Counted from the first letter of the stretch, positions 50,122-60,696 are shown. The stretch: DNA of 64,000 bases from a bacterium (GCA_029945425.1 JAQSDV010000002.1:1342569-1406568); one strand, 5' to 3'. The notes: generated by a model from the letters alone, not told the origin. Numbers and translations are program-made.

Positions 50122-51948
50122 TTAGCTCGCCTGCTTGATTTCCTTCACGGCCGCCTTGGGCAGGTCCAGCTTGATGGAGACATCTTTCAGCTGGTGCGCC
50201 TCGGCGGGGGACGGTGCGCCCATCATCAAATCTTCGGCCTGCTGGTTCATCGGGAAGGCGATGACTTCGCGGATGTTGGGTTCTTTTGCCAGCATCATGA
50301 TGATGCGGTCGATGCCGAACGCGCAGCCGCCATGCGGCGGTGCGCCCAGCTTGAACGCATTAAACATGCCGCCGAATTTTTCCTGCACGGCGCCCGCGGG
50401 ATAGCCCGCGATTTCAAACGCTTTTTCCATCGCTTCGGGCATGTGGTTGCGGATACCGCCGGAGCAAAGTTCAAGACCGTTCGCCACGCAGTCATACTGC
50501 GTCGCCTTGATTTTCAGCGGCTCTTGCGTCTGCAGCGCCTTCAACCCGCCCTGCGGCATCGAGAACGGGTTGTGGGAGAAGTCGATCTTGTTCGTTTTGT
50601 CGTTCAGCTCGAACATCGGGTAATCGATGACCCAGCAGAATTTGAAGGTGTCTTTTTCGATGATGTCCATGTCTTCGGCAAGCTTGGTGCGCGCCTTGCC
50701 CGCGAGCGATGCGGCTTTTTCTGCCACGTCCGCCGCAAAGAACACAGCGTCGCCGCTTTCCGCGCCCGTCAGCTTGCGCAATTCCTCAAGCGCGCCTGCG
50801 GGCAGGAATTTCGCGATCGGGCCTTTGCCTTCTGCGCCTTCCAGCGTGACATAGCCGAGGCCGGGCGCGCCTTCGGACTGCGCCCATGCGTTCAGTTTGT
50901 CGAAGAAGCTGCGGGGGCGGTCGGAAACCTTCGGTGCGCGGATGGCGCGGACGACGCCGCCCTTTTCCACGACGCCCTTGAACGCCTTGAATTCCACATC
51001 GGCGCGCGCGAACACGCTCGACACATCGACGATCACCAGCGGGTTGCGCAGGTCAGGCTTGTCGTTGCCGTATTTCAGCATGGATTCATCGTAAGGAATG
51101 CGGATCCAGGGCGCAGGCGACACGGCCTGTTTCTTGCCGGTGAATTCGGCAAATTCCTCGAACACGCCGCCGATGACTTTTTCCATCACGTTGAACACGT
51201 CGTCCTGCGTCACGAACGACATTTCCATGTCGAGCTGGTAGAACTCGCCCGCCGTGCGGTCGGCGCGCGCGTCTTCATCGCGGAAGCAGGGCGCGATCTG
51301 GAAGTAACGGTCAAAGCCCGACATCATCAATAATTGTTTGAACTGCTGCGGTGCCTGCGGCAATGCGTAGAATTTTCCGGGGTGCAGACGCGAGGGCACG
51401 AGGAAGTCGCGCGCGCCTTCGGGGCTGGATGCCGTCAAAATCGGGGTCTGGAATTCGCGGAAGCCCTCTCCCACCATGCGGCGGCGCATGGAATAGATCA
51501 CATCGCTGCGCAGCATGATGTTTTTGTGGATGACGTCGCGGCGCAGGTCGAGGAAGCGGTAGCGCAGGCGCACTTCTTCGCCGTAGTTTTCTTCGGCATT
51601 GACCTGCAGCGGCAGCATGTCGGTCACGGGGGACGACAGCAGTTCGAAGGTTTTGACCTTCACCTCGATCTCGCCGGTGGGCAGGTCCTTGTTCGCGGTG
51701 CCGGCCATGCGGGTCACGACCTCGCCCGTGATCATGATCACGTTTTCAAGGCGCGTGCGCTCCAACTCGGCGAAGACGGGGTTGTCGGAATTGATGACGC
51801 ATTGCGTCAACCCGTAATGGTCGCGCAGGTCGACGAACAAAAGGCCGCCATGGTCGCGCTTGCGGTGAACCCAACCGGAAATTTTGACTTCCTTGCCGGC
51901 ATCGGTGCCGCGCAATTGGCCGCAGGTATGGGAGCGATAGATAGACAT
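50122..51948 (-). CDS. aspS: Aspartyl-tRNA synthetase
   Basis: 608 residues, bacterial type. The OB-fold anticodon domain (1-105) is followed by the class II core: motif 2 [19 protein letters not shown] (about 215-235), the GAD insertion (about 290-415), and motif 3 [17 protein letters not shown] (about 535-551). Length is typical. In alphas this enzyme is often non-discriminating and also charges tRNA-Asn. AAAGGA lies before the ATG. Confidence 0.96.
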   Translation of the reverse strand: MSIYRSHTCGQLRGTDAGKEVKISGWVHRKRDHGGLLFVDLRDHYGLTQCVINSDNPVFAELERTRLENVIMITGEVVTRMAGTANKDLPTGEIEVKVKTFELLSSPVTDMLPLQVNAEENYGEEVRLRYRFLDLRRDVIHKNIMLRSDVIYSMRRRMVGEGFREFQTPILTASSPEGARDFLVPSRLHPGKFYALPQAPQQFKQLLMMSGFDRYFQIAPCFRDEDARADRTAGEFYQLDMEMSFVTQDDVFNVMEKVIGGVFEEFAEFTGKKQAVSPAPWIRIPYDESMLKYGNDKPDLRNPLVIVDVSSVFARADVEFKAFKGVVEKGGVVRAIRAPKVSDRPRSFFDKLNAWAQSEGAPGLGYVTLEGAEGKGPIAKFLPAGALEELRKLTGAESGDAVFFAADVAEKAASLAGKARTKLAEDMDIIEKDTFKFCWVIDYPMFELNDKTNKIDFSHNPFSMPQGGLKALQTQEPLKIKATQYDCVANGLELCSGGIRNHMPEAMEKAFEIAGYPAGAVQEKFGGMFNAFKLGAPPHGGCAFGIDRIIMMLAKEPNIREVIAFPMNQQAEDLMMGAPSPAEAHQLKDVSIKLDLPKAAVKEIKQAS

Positions 51949-52068
51949 GGCGTAATCCTTTTCGTCGACGAAAATACAGCCAGAAGTTTTAGCACGAAAA
52001 TGACATTAAGAGTCTATGTGGCGCGGGGATTTTTAGTTTTCATAACTTCAAAATAAACAGGAATAATC

Positions 52069-52095
52069 ATGGCGGAACAGGGCGAAGTTTATTAA
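52069..52095 (+). other. Eight-codon minigene upstream of rnd
   Basis: ATG at 52069 follows AGGAATAATC and encodes MAEQGEVY before TAA at 52093, 11 bases before the rnd start. It may be a translated leader; nothing proves expression. Confidence 0.25.
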
Positions 52096-52106
52096 GTTGA
52101 CCTATC

Positions 52107-53282
52107 ATGACGCTGATCACCACATCCAAAGACCTGAAAACCCTCTGCACGAAACTCCGGAAATCGGATTTCGTGACGGTGGATACGGAATTCATCCGCG
52201 AGCGCACCTATTACCCCAACCTGTGCCTGATACAGGTGGCGGGGGATGACGAGGAAGCCTATGCGATCGATCCGCTGGCGGAGGGCATCGACCTCGCCCC
52301 CTTCTATGAATTCCTGCGCGACAAGGAAGTGCTGAAGGTATTCCATGCCTGCCGTCAGGATCTTGAGATTTTCTACAACCATATGGGCAAGCTGCCGACC
52401 CCGATTTTCGACACGCAGGTCGCCGCCATGGTGTGCGGTTACGGCGAACAGGTTTCCTACGAAGTGCTGGTCAATTCGATCGTCAAGAAGCAGCTGGATA
52501 AATCGAGCCGCTTCACCGACTGGGCGATGCGCCCGCTGACGTCGAAACAGCTGAAATACGCGCTGGCCGATGTCACGCATTTGCGCAAAATTTTCCTGAA
52601 GCTTGCCGAGCGCGTGGAGAAGCTGGAGCGTACCGCGTGGATCAAGGACGAGATGAAAAATCTCTCCGACAAGGAAAATTACATCTCCCGCCCCGAAGAG
52701 GCGTGGGAGCGCATCAAGATCCCGAGCCATAAAATCCGCGCCTTGTGCGTTTTGAAAGAAGTCGCCGCATGGCGCGAAACGCTGGCGCAGCAGGCCGATG
52801 TGCCGCGCGGCCGCATCATGAAGGACGAGGCGCTGGCCGAAATCGCGACGCATCCGCCGACGAACGCGGAAGCATTGGCAAAAATGCGCAACGTCAACCG
52901 CGGCTTTGCCGAAAGCGAACGCGCGCAGGAATTGCTGGCCGCCGTGAAACGCGGCATCGAGATGGAAGAATCCGAGGGGCCCAAATGGGAGCCCCGCCCG
53001 CATCTGCCGCCCGGCATGGCACCCACGATCGATTTGCTGCGCGTGCTGCTGAAATTGCGCTGCGAAGAGGCGCAGGTGGCGCCGAAACTGCTTTGCGTGG
53101 CCTCCGACCTCGAACTGATCGCGGCATTCGGCAAGGAAGCGAAAGTCGCGGCCATGTCCGGCTGGCGGTATAAGCTGTTCGGCAAGGAAGCGCTTGAACT
53201 GCGCGACGGCAAGCTGGCGATTGCGGTGGAAAACGGCAAGCTGAAACTTGTGCCGTCGGAAACCAAGCCCGCCGCCGAATAA
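52107..53282 (+). CDS. rnd: Ribonuclease D
   Basis: 391 residues. DEDD exonuclease residues: FVTVDTEFIRERTYYPN (about 20, Asp and Glu), FHACRQDLEIFYN (about 78, His-containing motif with Asp) and LADVTHLRKIF (about 155). HRDC-like helices follow from about 205 to 300, and a degenerate second HRDC ends the protein. It trims the 3' ends of tRNA and other small RNA. No clear SD; an eight-codon minigene precedes it. The herA-like gene follows after 32 bases including a CCCGCG/CGCGGG hairpin. Confidence 0.93.
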   Translation: MTLITTSKDLKTLCTKLRKSDFVTVDTEFIRERTYYPNLCLIQVAGDDEEAYAIDPLAEGIDLAPFYEFLRDKEVLKVFHACRQDLEIFYNHMGKLPTPIFDTQVAAMVCGYGEQVSYEVLVNSIVKKQLDKSSRFTDWAMRPLTSKQLKYALADVTHLRKIFLKLAERVEKLERTAWIKDEMKNLSDKENYISRPEEAWERIKIPSHKIRALCVLKEVAAWRETLAQQADVPRGRIMKDEALAEIATHPPTNAEALAKMRNVNRGFAESERAQELLAAVKRGIEMEESEGPKWEPRPHLPPGMAPTIDLLRVLLKLRCEEAQVAPKLLCVASDLELIAAFGKEAKVAAMSGWRYKLFGKEALELRDGKLAIAVENGKLKLVPSETKPAAE

Positions 53283-53314
53283 TTTTCCCGCGCGTTTCGC
53301 GGGCTGGAGCATCC

Positions 53315-54883
53315 ATGCAGTTTGCAAAAACCAAAACCGGCGATGCGCATTTCATCGACATCCTGCCACAACTCGCCAACCGCCACGGATTGATCGCGGG
53401 CGCGACAGGCACAGGTAAAACCGTGACACTGCAAACGCTGGCCGAACTGTTCAGCCGCGAGGGTGTGCCGGTATTCATGGCGGACGTGAAGGGCGACCTT
53501 TCCGGCATGGGGGCTGCAGGCGTTGCGTCCGACCGCATCAAGGCACGCCTTGATCTGCTCGGCCTGAATGATTTCGATTTTGCGCCCTGCCCTGTGATGT
53601 TCTGGGATGTGTACGGCAAAAAAGGCCATCCGGTGCGCAGCACGCTGTCGGAAATCGGCCCGCAACTGCTCGGCCGGTTGATGAACCTGAACGATACGCA
53701 AAGTTCCGTGCTGATGATCCTGTTCCGCATTGCGGATGAAGCGGGATTGCTGCTGCTGGACCTGAAAGACATGAACGCGCTGATCGGTCTGGTGCAGGAA
53801 AACCTTGATAAGTTCAAGCCGCAATACGGCCACCTGTCGCCCGCATCGCTCGGCATCATCCAGCGCGGACTGATCACGCTGGAGAACGAAGGCGCGAAGG
53901 ATTTCTTTGGCGAGCCTGCGTTCAACGTGATGGACCTGCTGCAGACCGACAATGCGGGACGCGGCATCGTCAGCATCCTTGCTGCTGATAAACTGCTGCT
54001 GTCACCTGTTGTCTATTCGACCTTCCTGCTCTGGATGCTGTCGGAACTGTACGAAACGCTGCCGGAAGTCGGCGACCAGCCGAAGCCGAAACTGGTGTTT
54101 TTCTTTGACGAAGCGCATCTGCTGTTCCGCGACACGCCGAAACCGCTGGTGGAGAAAATCGAACAGGTCGTACGCCTTGTGCGCTCGAAAGGCGTCGGCA
54201 TCTATTTCGTCACGCAGAACCCGTCGGATATTCCGCCCGCGATCCTCGGCCAGCTGGCGCATCGCGTGCAACATGCCCTGCGCGCCTTTACCCCCATCGA
54301 CAAAAAGGCAGTCGACACCGCCGCCGACACCATGCGCCCGAACCCCGCCTTCAAGACGTCGCAGGTCATCACAGAACTGGGCGTCGGCGAGGCGCTGGTA
54401 TCCGTGCTGGACGCCAAAGGCACGCCCACGATGGTTGAACAATGCTATATCTGCCCGCCGCATAGCCGCATCGGGCCGCTAACGGACGACGAACGCGCAT
54501 CCGTGATCGCGCAATCGCCCGTCGCCGGATTTTACGAACAGGCCATCGACCGTGAATCCGCATTCGAGGTATTGCAGGCGCAACAGCAAAAATCCGCGCC
54601 GCCGCCAGCCCCCGCACCCACCACGACCACCACCAGCGGTGGCTGGGGCAGCAAGCACGAGACACCGAAAACCTCCTCGCCCCCTGCCCCGACCACAACC
54701 GGCGGCGGCAGCGTGCTGAACGAGATTATTTTCGGCTCGACCGGCCCCCGGGGCGGCCGCAAACCCGGCCTCATCGAAAAAGCAGCAACCTCCGCCACCC
54801 GCAGCATGGCGACCAGCGTCGGCCGCGAAATCATGCGCGGCTTGCTGGGATCGCTGATGGGCGGGTCGGGGCGCAAACGGTAG
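53315..54883 (+). CDS. HerA-like ATPase, DUF853 (YjgR type)
   Basis: 522 residues. Walker A GATGTGKTV (about 28-36), Walker B LVFFFDEAHLLF (about 260), a sensor region YFVTQNPSDIPPAILGQLAHRVQH, and the final Gly/Arg-rich, low-complexity tail (about 430-522). The fold is the FtsK/HerA hexameric ATPase. The function of the DUF853 group is unknown; DNA or protein translocation is likely. The tail is rich in Pro, Thr, Ser and Gly. Encoded after rnd on the same strand. Confidence 0.85.
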   Translation: MQFAKTKTGDAHFIDILPQLANRHGLIAGATGTGKTVTLQTLAELFSREGVPVFMADVKGDLSGMGAAGVASDRIKARLDLLGLNDFDFAPCPVMFWDVYGKKGHPVRSTLSEIGPQLLGRLMNLNDTQSSVLMILFRIADEAGLLLLDLKDMNALIGLVQENLDKFKPQYGHLSPASLGIIQRGLITLENEGAKDFFGEPAFNVMDLLQTDNAGRGIVSILAADKLLLSPVVYSTFLLWMLSELYETLPEVGDQPKPKLVFFFDEAHLLFRDTPKPLVEKIEQVVRLVRSKGVGIYFVTQNPSDIPPAILGQLAHRVQHALRAFTPIDKKAVDTAADTMRPNPAFKTSQVITELGVGEALVSVLDAKGTPTMVEQCYICPPHSRIGPLTDDERASVIAQSPVAGFYEQAIDRESAFEVLQAQQQKSAPPPAPAPTTTTTSGGWGSKHETPKTSSPPAPTTTGGGSVLNEIIFGSTGPRGGRKPGLIEKAATSATRSMATSVGREIMRGLLGSLMGGSGRKR

Positions 54884-54890
54884 CAGCCGC

Positions 54891-56369
54891 TTACACCGCT
54901 TCGATCACCGCGTCCTTGCACATTGCATCGGCCAGTTTATTGAATGCCTTGGTCACGACTTCGGCGTTCAGCATCTGGGATTTGGCGTGGAGTTTGAGGG
55001 TGGTGGTTTTGGGGGCGAGGATGAGTTCGCTTTCATTCAGCAAGCCCAGCGCGCCGCCGGTCAGCAGGTAGCCGGTCGCCAGCGCGAGGCCGGTGACGGT
55101 CGCGGCGGTCACGTCTTTTTCGCCCAGCAGCTTCATCAGCGTGTCGGATTTTCTGTCGGGGTTGCCGCCATAGCGCACATATTGCGCCAGCGCAAGGAAC
55201 GCGCGGCCCGCATGGTCGATGCCGTAGAAAGGCATCACCAGCACGCGTTCAAACGCATGGTCGGCTTGGTAATCTTCATGCTCGAACCAGCTGATATCGC
55301 TCAGCAGGCAGCTGGCCTTCAGCAGCTTCTTGGTCTTGCTGTCGGCGGCGGCGAAAAGCGGCGCGATCCATTTCATCAGCGCCTCGAACCCGTCATGGTC
55401 GGTGAAGCGGCTGACCTGCTGCGCGACCTTTTCGCAGGACGCGATCAGGGAATCTTCGCGCTGCGTATCGGGGGCCAGCTGGTCATAGAGCAATCCTTCG
55501 CGCAGGCCGGTGCCGGAGAATATCAGGCGCGAGGGTTTCAGGATTTCAAACACGCGGCCCATCGCCATCGCTGCGACGCCGATATCATGCACGCGTTTTT
55601 CCATCATGCCGACGGTTTTCGCCAGCGATGCGGGGCTCTGGCGCGAAATGAAAGTTGCGTATTCCGCCGCCTTTTTTCCCTCGATCGTATAATGGTCGAG
55701 CATCAGCACGGGATGTTTCACCATGCGCATATGCGCGCGCGCCATCGACCGCCACGCGCCGCCCATGGCATAGAAATCGCGGCCTTCGTAATTTTGCAGG
55801 AAGGGCGCGTTCGCCAGATGCGCATCAATCGCCTTCAGCTGCGCGGCTTCGCCCTGTATTGCATGCAACCGGTGCGCGCCGATGGGGAGGGAGGTCTTGT
55901 GCTTCACCACATCTTTTTCGACAACAATTAATTCAAGCGAACCGCCGCCGTAATCGCCGATCACGCCGTTCGCGCCAAGGCCGTTCATCATCACGCCCTG
56001 TGACGCAAGGCGGGCTTCTTCCTCGCCCTCGATGATGTCGATTTTCAGGCCGAATTCATCCTTTACGCGCTTGATGAAATCGCCGCCGTCTTTCGCGTCG
56101 CGCATGGCGGCGGTCGCGACCGCCTTGACCTGTTTGATCTTCATGGCCTTGATGAGACCCGCATAACGGCCAATCGCCTCGAAAGCGGAGGCCACACCTT
56201 CCGGGTTCAGCATGCCCGTGGTGGCCAGATGCTTGCCCAGATGGCACTGGGTGCGTTCATTATGGATTTTAAACGGGGCGCGGTTCAGCCCGTCATAAAC
56301 GACGAAACGCACGGCATTCGAGCCGATATCGAGGACCGCGACATAATCCTTGGACGCTGCTTGAGGCAT
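54891..56369 (-). CDS. ppx: Exopolyphosphatase (Ppx/GppA)
   Basis: 492 residues. The ASKHA-type phosphate-binding loops are LDIGSNAVRFVVYDG (about 14), GDYGGGSLELIVVE (about 138) and IFSGTGLREGLLYDQ (about 283); the helical HD-like domain follows (about 320-492), the usual two-part organisation. It releases Pi from polyphosphate or cleaves pppGpp. It faces the sixA-like gene, divergent. The only ppk in the window is at 24.6-26.9 kb. Confidence 0.9.
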   Translation of the reverse strand: MPQAASKDYVAVLDIGSNAVRFVVYDGLNRAPFKIHNERTQCHLGKHLATTGMLNPEGVASAFEAIGRYAGLIKAMKIKQVKAVATAAMRDAKDGGDFIKRVKDEFGLKIDIIEGEEEARLASQGVMMNGLGANGVIGDYGGGSLELIVVEKDVVKHKTSLPIGAHRLHAIQGEAAQLKAIDAHLANAPFLQNYEGRDFYAMGGAWRSMARAHMRMVKHPVLMLDHYTIEGKKAAEYATFISRQSPASLAKTVGMMEKRVHDIGVAAMAMGRVFEILKPSRLIFSGTGLREGLLYDQLAPDTQREDSLIASCEKVAQQVSRFTDHDGFEALMKWIAPLFAAADSKTKKLLKASCLLSDISWFEHEDYQADHAFERVLVMPFYGIDHAGRAFLALAQYVRYGGNPDRKSDTLMKLLGEKDVTAATVTGLALATGYLLTGGALGLLNESELILAPKTTTLKLHAKSQMLNAEVVTKAFNKLADAMCKDAVIEAV

Positions 56370-56430
56370 GACAACCCGCTATGGCTGGGATATATTTATG
56401 CACCAAGCCTTACACGACAGGCGCTGAAAA

Positions 56431-56928
56431 ATGAAGACTTTATATTTGCTCCGCCACGCCCATTCCGACCCCGCCGAGCTGGGGCAGGACGACCACGACC
56501 GCGGGTTGTCGGAGCGCGGCGAGCATGAGTCGGAAAATCTGGGCGATTTCATGCGGGAACAGAACCTGTTTCCCGATGCGGCCTTCTGCTCCACCTCGAC
56601 CCGTACACGCGAAACGCTGCGTATCGCCACCGCGCGGCTGTTCGGCGGTCAGGGTGGGCTGTCGCCGCGGTTTGAAAAATCGCTCTACCTTGCGCATCCG
56701 GAAACCATCATCGATGAAATCCGCGATGCGGATGACCGTTTCGATTCCATCGTCATCGTCGGCCACAATCCTGGGCTGGAGGATATCGCCGAAAAACTGG
56801 CCGAGGCGCATGGCGAAACCATCGGCAAATTCCCGCCCTCCACGCTCGCGGTGTTCGAATGCGACATCGATGAATGGCAGAATTTTTCGGCGCGGAAAGT
56901 GCGGCTGAAAACCGTGTTTATGCCGTAA
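56431..56928 (+). CDS. SixA-like phosphohistidine phosphatase
   Basis: 165 residues of the histidine phosphatase (phosphoglycerate mutase) fold. The catalytic RHAHS motif is near the start (LLRHAHSDPA, residue 6-10), the second catalytic His in VGHNPGLED (about 110) follows. SixA in E. coli removes phosphate from the Hpt domain of ArcB; a link to the GAF kinase is suggested by location (its gene overlaps this one by 11 bases tail to tail). The start is at 56431 without strong SD. Confidence 0.85.
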   Translation: MKTLYLLRHAHSDPAELGQDDHDRGLSERGEHESENLGDFMREQNLFPDAAFCSTSTRTRETLRIATARLFGGQGGLSPRFEKSLYLAHPETIIDEIRDADDRFDSIVIVGHNPGLEDIAEKLAEAHGETIGKFPPSTLAVFECDIDEWQNFSARKVRLKTVFMP

Positions 56929-58151
56929 TTTTAAGGCGGCGTTCCGTCGCGGGCACAGTGAAGCAAAAACTTGTGCCCTGCCCGAATACAGATTCAACCC
57001 ATATCCTGCCGTCGCGGCGTTCCACGATCTTGCGCGTGATTGAAAGGCCGAGCCCCGTGCCGGGACGCTCGGAGCCGTGGAGGCGTTTCAGCGGGGCGAA
57101 GATGGCGTTCAGGTTCGCATGCGTAATGCCGATGCCATTGTCGCGCACGGTGATGGTGGCGCGGCCCGCCTGCACGGGCGTTGCGCTGATGGTGATGCGG
57201 CAGTCGCGGTTGCGGTCGCGGTAATTCATGGCGTTGCCGATCAGGTTTTGCAAAATCTGCCCCAATTCGCCTGCGCCCATATCGATATAGGGAAGCGGCT
57301 CCGCCTCGACCGACGTGCCAGAGGCCGCAATGGCGGCGGCGAGGTTTTCAAGCGTGGCGGCCAGCACGGCATTGCCGTCGCAGCTTTCATCCGTCAGCTG
57401 GCGGTCGTCGGCCTCGGCCAGCGCCAGCATGTTGGTCAGGAGGTTCAGGGAGCGTTCGGTGGAGCTGAGGATCGTGTCGACCATCTCGCCCGCGCGCGGT
57501 TCCATCTGCGGCGCGTATTTCATTTTCAGCATCTGCGCCAGCATGGTGACGCTGGCGAGCGGGTCGCGCAGGTCGTGGGCGATCGCGTGCGAGAAATGGG
57601 TCAGTTCGGCGTTTTTCTCCGCATATTCGCGGATGGTTTTTTTCAGCTCCAGCTGCTTCATCACTTGCGTGGCGAGCGTGGAGAGCGCGAATTTCTGGTG
57701 GTCGGTCAGCTGGCGGGGGCGGGTGTCGAGCACGCAGAGCATGCCCAGCGGCAGCCCCTCCGGCGTTTTCAGGATCGCGCCTGTGTAAAAGCGCAAGCCG
57801 TTCGCCATCGTTACCAGCGGGTTGTCGCGGAAACGCGCGTCGGTCGTGGTATCCTGCACCTCGAAAACATCATGCTGTAAAATCGCATGGGCGCAAATGG
57901 ACACGTCGAGGCCGGTTTCGTTGACGTCGATACCCTTCTTGGCCTTGAACCACTGGCGGCCTTCGGTCAAAAGCGTAATGACGGAGATGGGCGTGTCGCA
58001 GATCTGCGTCGCCAGTTCGACGATGTCGTCGAATTCCTTTTCGGCCGGGGTGTCGAGGATATGATAGGAATCCAGCGCACGGAGGCGTTCGGCCTCGTCA
58101 TAGTAGGGGGGGAACGGCGCAGGAGGGGTCTTGGGTGGAGAAAGCGTTCAC
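56918..58151 (-). CDS. GAF-domain histidine kinase with a frameshifted start region
   Basis: A kinase with a GAF domain (about 20-165), HisKA (FSHAIAHDLRDPLASV) and HATPase (LIGNAMNYR, VRDNGIGIT, GTGLGLSIT). In the main frame the GAF sequence continues upstream of 57970 (RLRALDSYHILDTPAEKEF is clear) but has no ATG, GTG or TTG before an in-frame stop. In another frame a GTG at 58149-58151 begins NAFSTQDPSCAVPP and meets the GAF frame if one C is removed from the C7 tract (58106-58112). So the gene is frameshifted, or the tract is variable, or the assembly has one base too many. If translated from 57970 (TTG), the GAF domain would be truncated. Confidence 0.72.
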
Positions 58152-58154
58152 AAA

Positions 58155-58358
58155 TTACCGGTTGAGCAGGGCGCGTCCCTGACGAAGGGCGACCTGGACA
58201 GGATGGGACGGGCCGCCGTTTTTGACCATCACATAAGCGCAAGCGGCAAACACGCCGATTGCACCCGCCACAACCGAGGCCGCGAATTCGGGGGAAACCA
58301 TGCAGCTGACCATGAAAAGGATGGTCAGGATGATGTTGATGCTTTGGCTTTCAAACAT
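58155..58358 (-). CDS. Small membrane protein
   Basis: 67 residues with two hydrophobic segments (about 9-24 and 26-48), MFESQSINIILTILFMVS at the start and a basic tail (ALRQGRALLNR). The ATG at 58356-58358 has GGGGA seven bases before it; an upstream ATG (58448) lacks a site. The stop lies four bases before the GTG of the GAF kinase gene, so the two share a transcript. Confidence 0.65.
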   Translation of the reverse strand: MFESQSINIILTILFMVSCMVSPEFAASVVAGAIGVFAACAYVMVKNGGPSHPVQVALRQGRALLNR

Positions 58359-58479
58359 GTGCTGTCCCCACTGTTTTTGCGATTTGAGTACAATATCCAA
58401 ACCGCTGTATTCTGTCAAATCAAAATTTAAGTTATTGATTTGATGCACTAATATCTGGCGTTAACGAATCTGCAATACT

Positions 58480-60696
58480 TTAGAAGAAGCTTTGCGGATC
58501 GATATCGACCTTCAATTGCAGGCTGGATGGAGTCTTAACATTCCCGAGCCATTCCGCAAGATATTTCTGGATGGGTAAATTCTTGCCCGCCTTGACCAAA
58601 AACCGGCGGCGGTGCTTGCCGCGCAAGTATGCCATCGGCGCGGGCGCAGGCCCAAGGACGCGGATATCGTCGTAACGCGGCGCCTTCTGAGCAAGGCTGC
58701 GGCAGAATACATCCAGCTTGTTCTCGTCTGGGTCGGAGAGGATAAGGGCAGCCAGGCGGCCATAGGGCGGCATGAGGGCTTTTTCGCGCTCCCGCGCCTC
58801 GACCGCCAGAAATTCGTCGCGGTCGTTTTTCGCCAATGCCTTGATGACGGTCTGTTCCGGCATATAGGTCTGGATAAACACACGGCCCGGCTTTTCCGCC
58901 CGCCCTGCCCTGCCGGATACCTGATGCAGCAGTTGGAAGGTGCGCTCCCCCGCCCGCAGGTCGCCGCCCGACAGGCCCAGATCGGCATCGATCACGCCGA
59001 CCAAGGTGAGCGAGGGGAAGTGGTGCCCCTTCGCGATAATCTGTGTGCCGATGATGATGTCGTATTTATGATCCTCGATATCATGCACGGCCTTGGAAAT
59101 CATGCCGGGGCTGGTGATGACGTCGCTCGCCAGAATGAAGGTGCGCGCATCGGGGATCAGCAACTGCACTTCTTCCTGAATACGCTCGACGCCGGGGCCG
59201 CAGGCGGCGAAGCTGTCTTCGGCCTGACAGGACGGGCAATTGCGCGGTATCGCTTGCGCAAAACCGCAATGATGGCATTGCAGGCGCGAATGGCGTTTAT
59301 GTTCGACCAGCCACGCGGCGCAGGACGGGCATTGGAAACGGTGGCCGCAGGTGCGGCACAGCGTCAGCGGCGCATATCCGCGACGGTTGAGGAACAGCAG
59401 CGATTGTTCCTTCGCCGCGAACACCTCCAGCAACGCCTTTTGCAGCGGCGGGGCGATGAATTTCTGTCGCTCAGGTGGCGTCAGTTTCAGGTTGATGACG
59501 TTGATATCGGGCATGCGCGCGCCCGCATGGCGTGAAGGCAGGTTCAGGTAGGTGTATTTGTTCTGCTGCACATTCACCATGGTTTCAAGGGACGGCGTGG
59601 CCGATACCAGCACGACAGGGAAGCTGCCAAGGCGCGCGCGCACAATCGCCATATCGCGCGCGTTATACAGCACGCCTTCTTCCTGCTTGTACGACGCATC
59701 ATGTTCTTCATCAACCACGATCAATCCCAAATCCGCGAAGGGCAGGAACAATGCGGAACGTGCGCCGACGACAACTCGTGTCTTTCCTTCCGCCACGCCC
59801 GTCCATGTGATGCGGCGCTGCGCGGTCGGCACTTCGGAATGCCAGAGCGCGGGCAGCACGCCGAAGCGGCGTTCGAACCTTTCCAGAAACTGTGCCGACA
59901 GCGAAATTTCCGGCAGCAGGATCAGCGCCTGCTTGCCCTGCCGCAATGCCTCCGCTATCGCCTCGAAATAAACTTCCGTCTTGCCCGATCCCGTCACGCC
60001 GTCCAGCAGCACAGCGGAATACTGGTTTGCCGCCGCGAGTTTTTGCAATGCATCCGCAGCCGTTTTCTGGTGGTCGGAAAACGATAACCTGTTTTCGGTC
60101 ACATCGACCATATGGCAGGGCGCGGGCGGCGTTCCTGCCAGCGTCTCCAGCTGCCCCGCCGCCGCCATCGACCGCACGACCGCAGCCGAGCATCCCGCTT
60201 CGCGCGCGATATCGACCGCGCGGCGCGGCACGCCGTCCTTCAGCAGATCAATTATTTTCTGGCGGCTGGCGGGCAGTTTCGCGGGGATATTATCGGTCAG
60301 CGTAAACACCGGCACCGATTTCGGCGGCTGCAACGCCTCGGGCGCGCTCAACGACATTTTCAAAACAGAACCGACATCCGACATCGTGTAGCGCGCCACC
60401 CATTCGACGAACTGGCGATGCACCTGCGGCATGGGTTCAAACGTGAATTTTTGCAGGACGGATTTCAGCTTGGCGGGATCGACCTTGTCATCGGCCACAT
60501 CGGTCGTCCAGACGACGCCGAGGGTATCGCGTTTGCCCAAGGGCACCCTTACATAATCCCCCGCCGAAACGGGCATGTTCTGTGGCACCAGATAGTCGTA
60601 AGCCCTTGATAAGGGATAGGGCACCAGCACCTGCGCGCGGTGGCCGGTATCTGGCGTTTCACCCGCGTTGAAAAGGCTAGATTGCGACATAACCAT
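58480..60696 (-). CDS. priA: Primosomal replication protein N' (PriA helicase)
   Basis: 738 residues. Helicase motifs: Walker A GVTGSGKTEVY (about 236-246), VVDEEHDASYKQEE (about 330), LVSATPS (about 365). The zinc-binding region CRTCGHRFQCPSCAAWL, CHHCGF and CPSCQAE (about 450-500) has eight Cys as expected. It restarts stalled forks. The N-terminal 3'-end-binding domain begins VLVPYPLSRAYDYLVP. A TATAGT box lies five bases before the ATG, so the mRNA may be leaderless. Divergent from fsa. Confidence 0.95.
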   Translation of the reverse strand: MVMSQSSLFNAGETPDTGHRAQVLVPYPLSRAYDYLVPQNMPVSAGDYVRVPLGKRDTLGVVWTTDVADDKVDPAKLKSVLQKFTFEPMPQVHRQFVEWVARYTMSDVGSVLKMSLSAPEALQPPKSVPVFTLTDNIPAKLPASRQKIIDLLKDGVPRRAVDIAREAGCSAAVVRSMAAAGQLETLAGTPPAPCHMVDVTENRLSFSDHQKTAADALQKLAAANQYSAVLLDGVTGSGKTEVYFEAIAEALRQGKQALILLPEISLSAQFLERFERRFGVLPALWHSEVPTAQRRITWTGVAEGKTRVVVGARSALFLPFADLGLIVVDEEHDASYKQEEGVLYNARDMAIVRARLGSFPVVLVSATPSLETMVNVQQNKYTYLNLPSRHAGARMPDINVINLKLTPPERQKFIAPPLQKALLEVFAAKEQSLLFLNRRGYAPLTLCRTCGHRFQCPSCAAWLVEHKRHSRLQCHHCGFAQAIPRNCPSCQAEDSFAACGPGVERIQEEVQLLIPDARTFILASDVITSPGMISKAVHDIEDHKYDIIIGTQIIAKGHHFPSLTLVGVIDADLGLSGGDLRAGERTFQLLHQVSGRAGRAEKPGRVFIQTYMPEQTVIKALAKNDRDEFLAVEAREREKALMPPYGRLAALILSDPDENKLDVFCRSLAQKAPRYDDIRVLGPAPAPMAYLRGKHRRRFLVKAGKNLPIQKYLAEWLGNVKTPSSLQLKVDIDPQSFF

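Noticed and set aside
57967..58242. 91-residue ORF upstream of the GAF kinase
   Set aside because: It reads through both the end of the small membrane protein gene and the GAF coding region in a wrong frame; the sequence is not protein-like.
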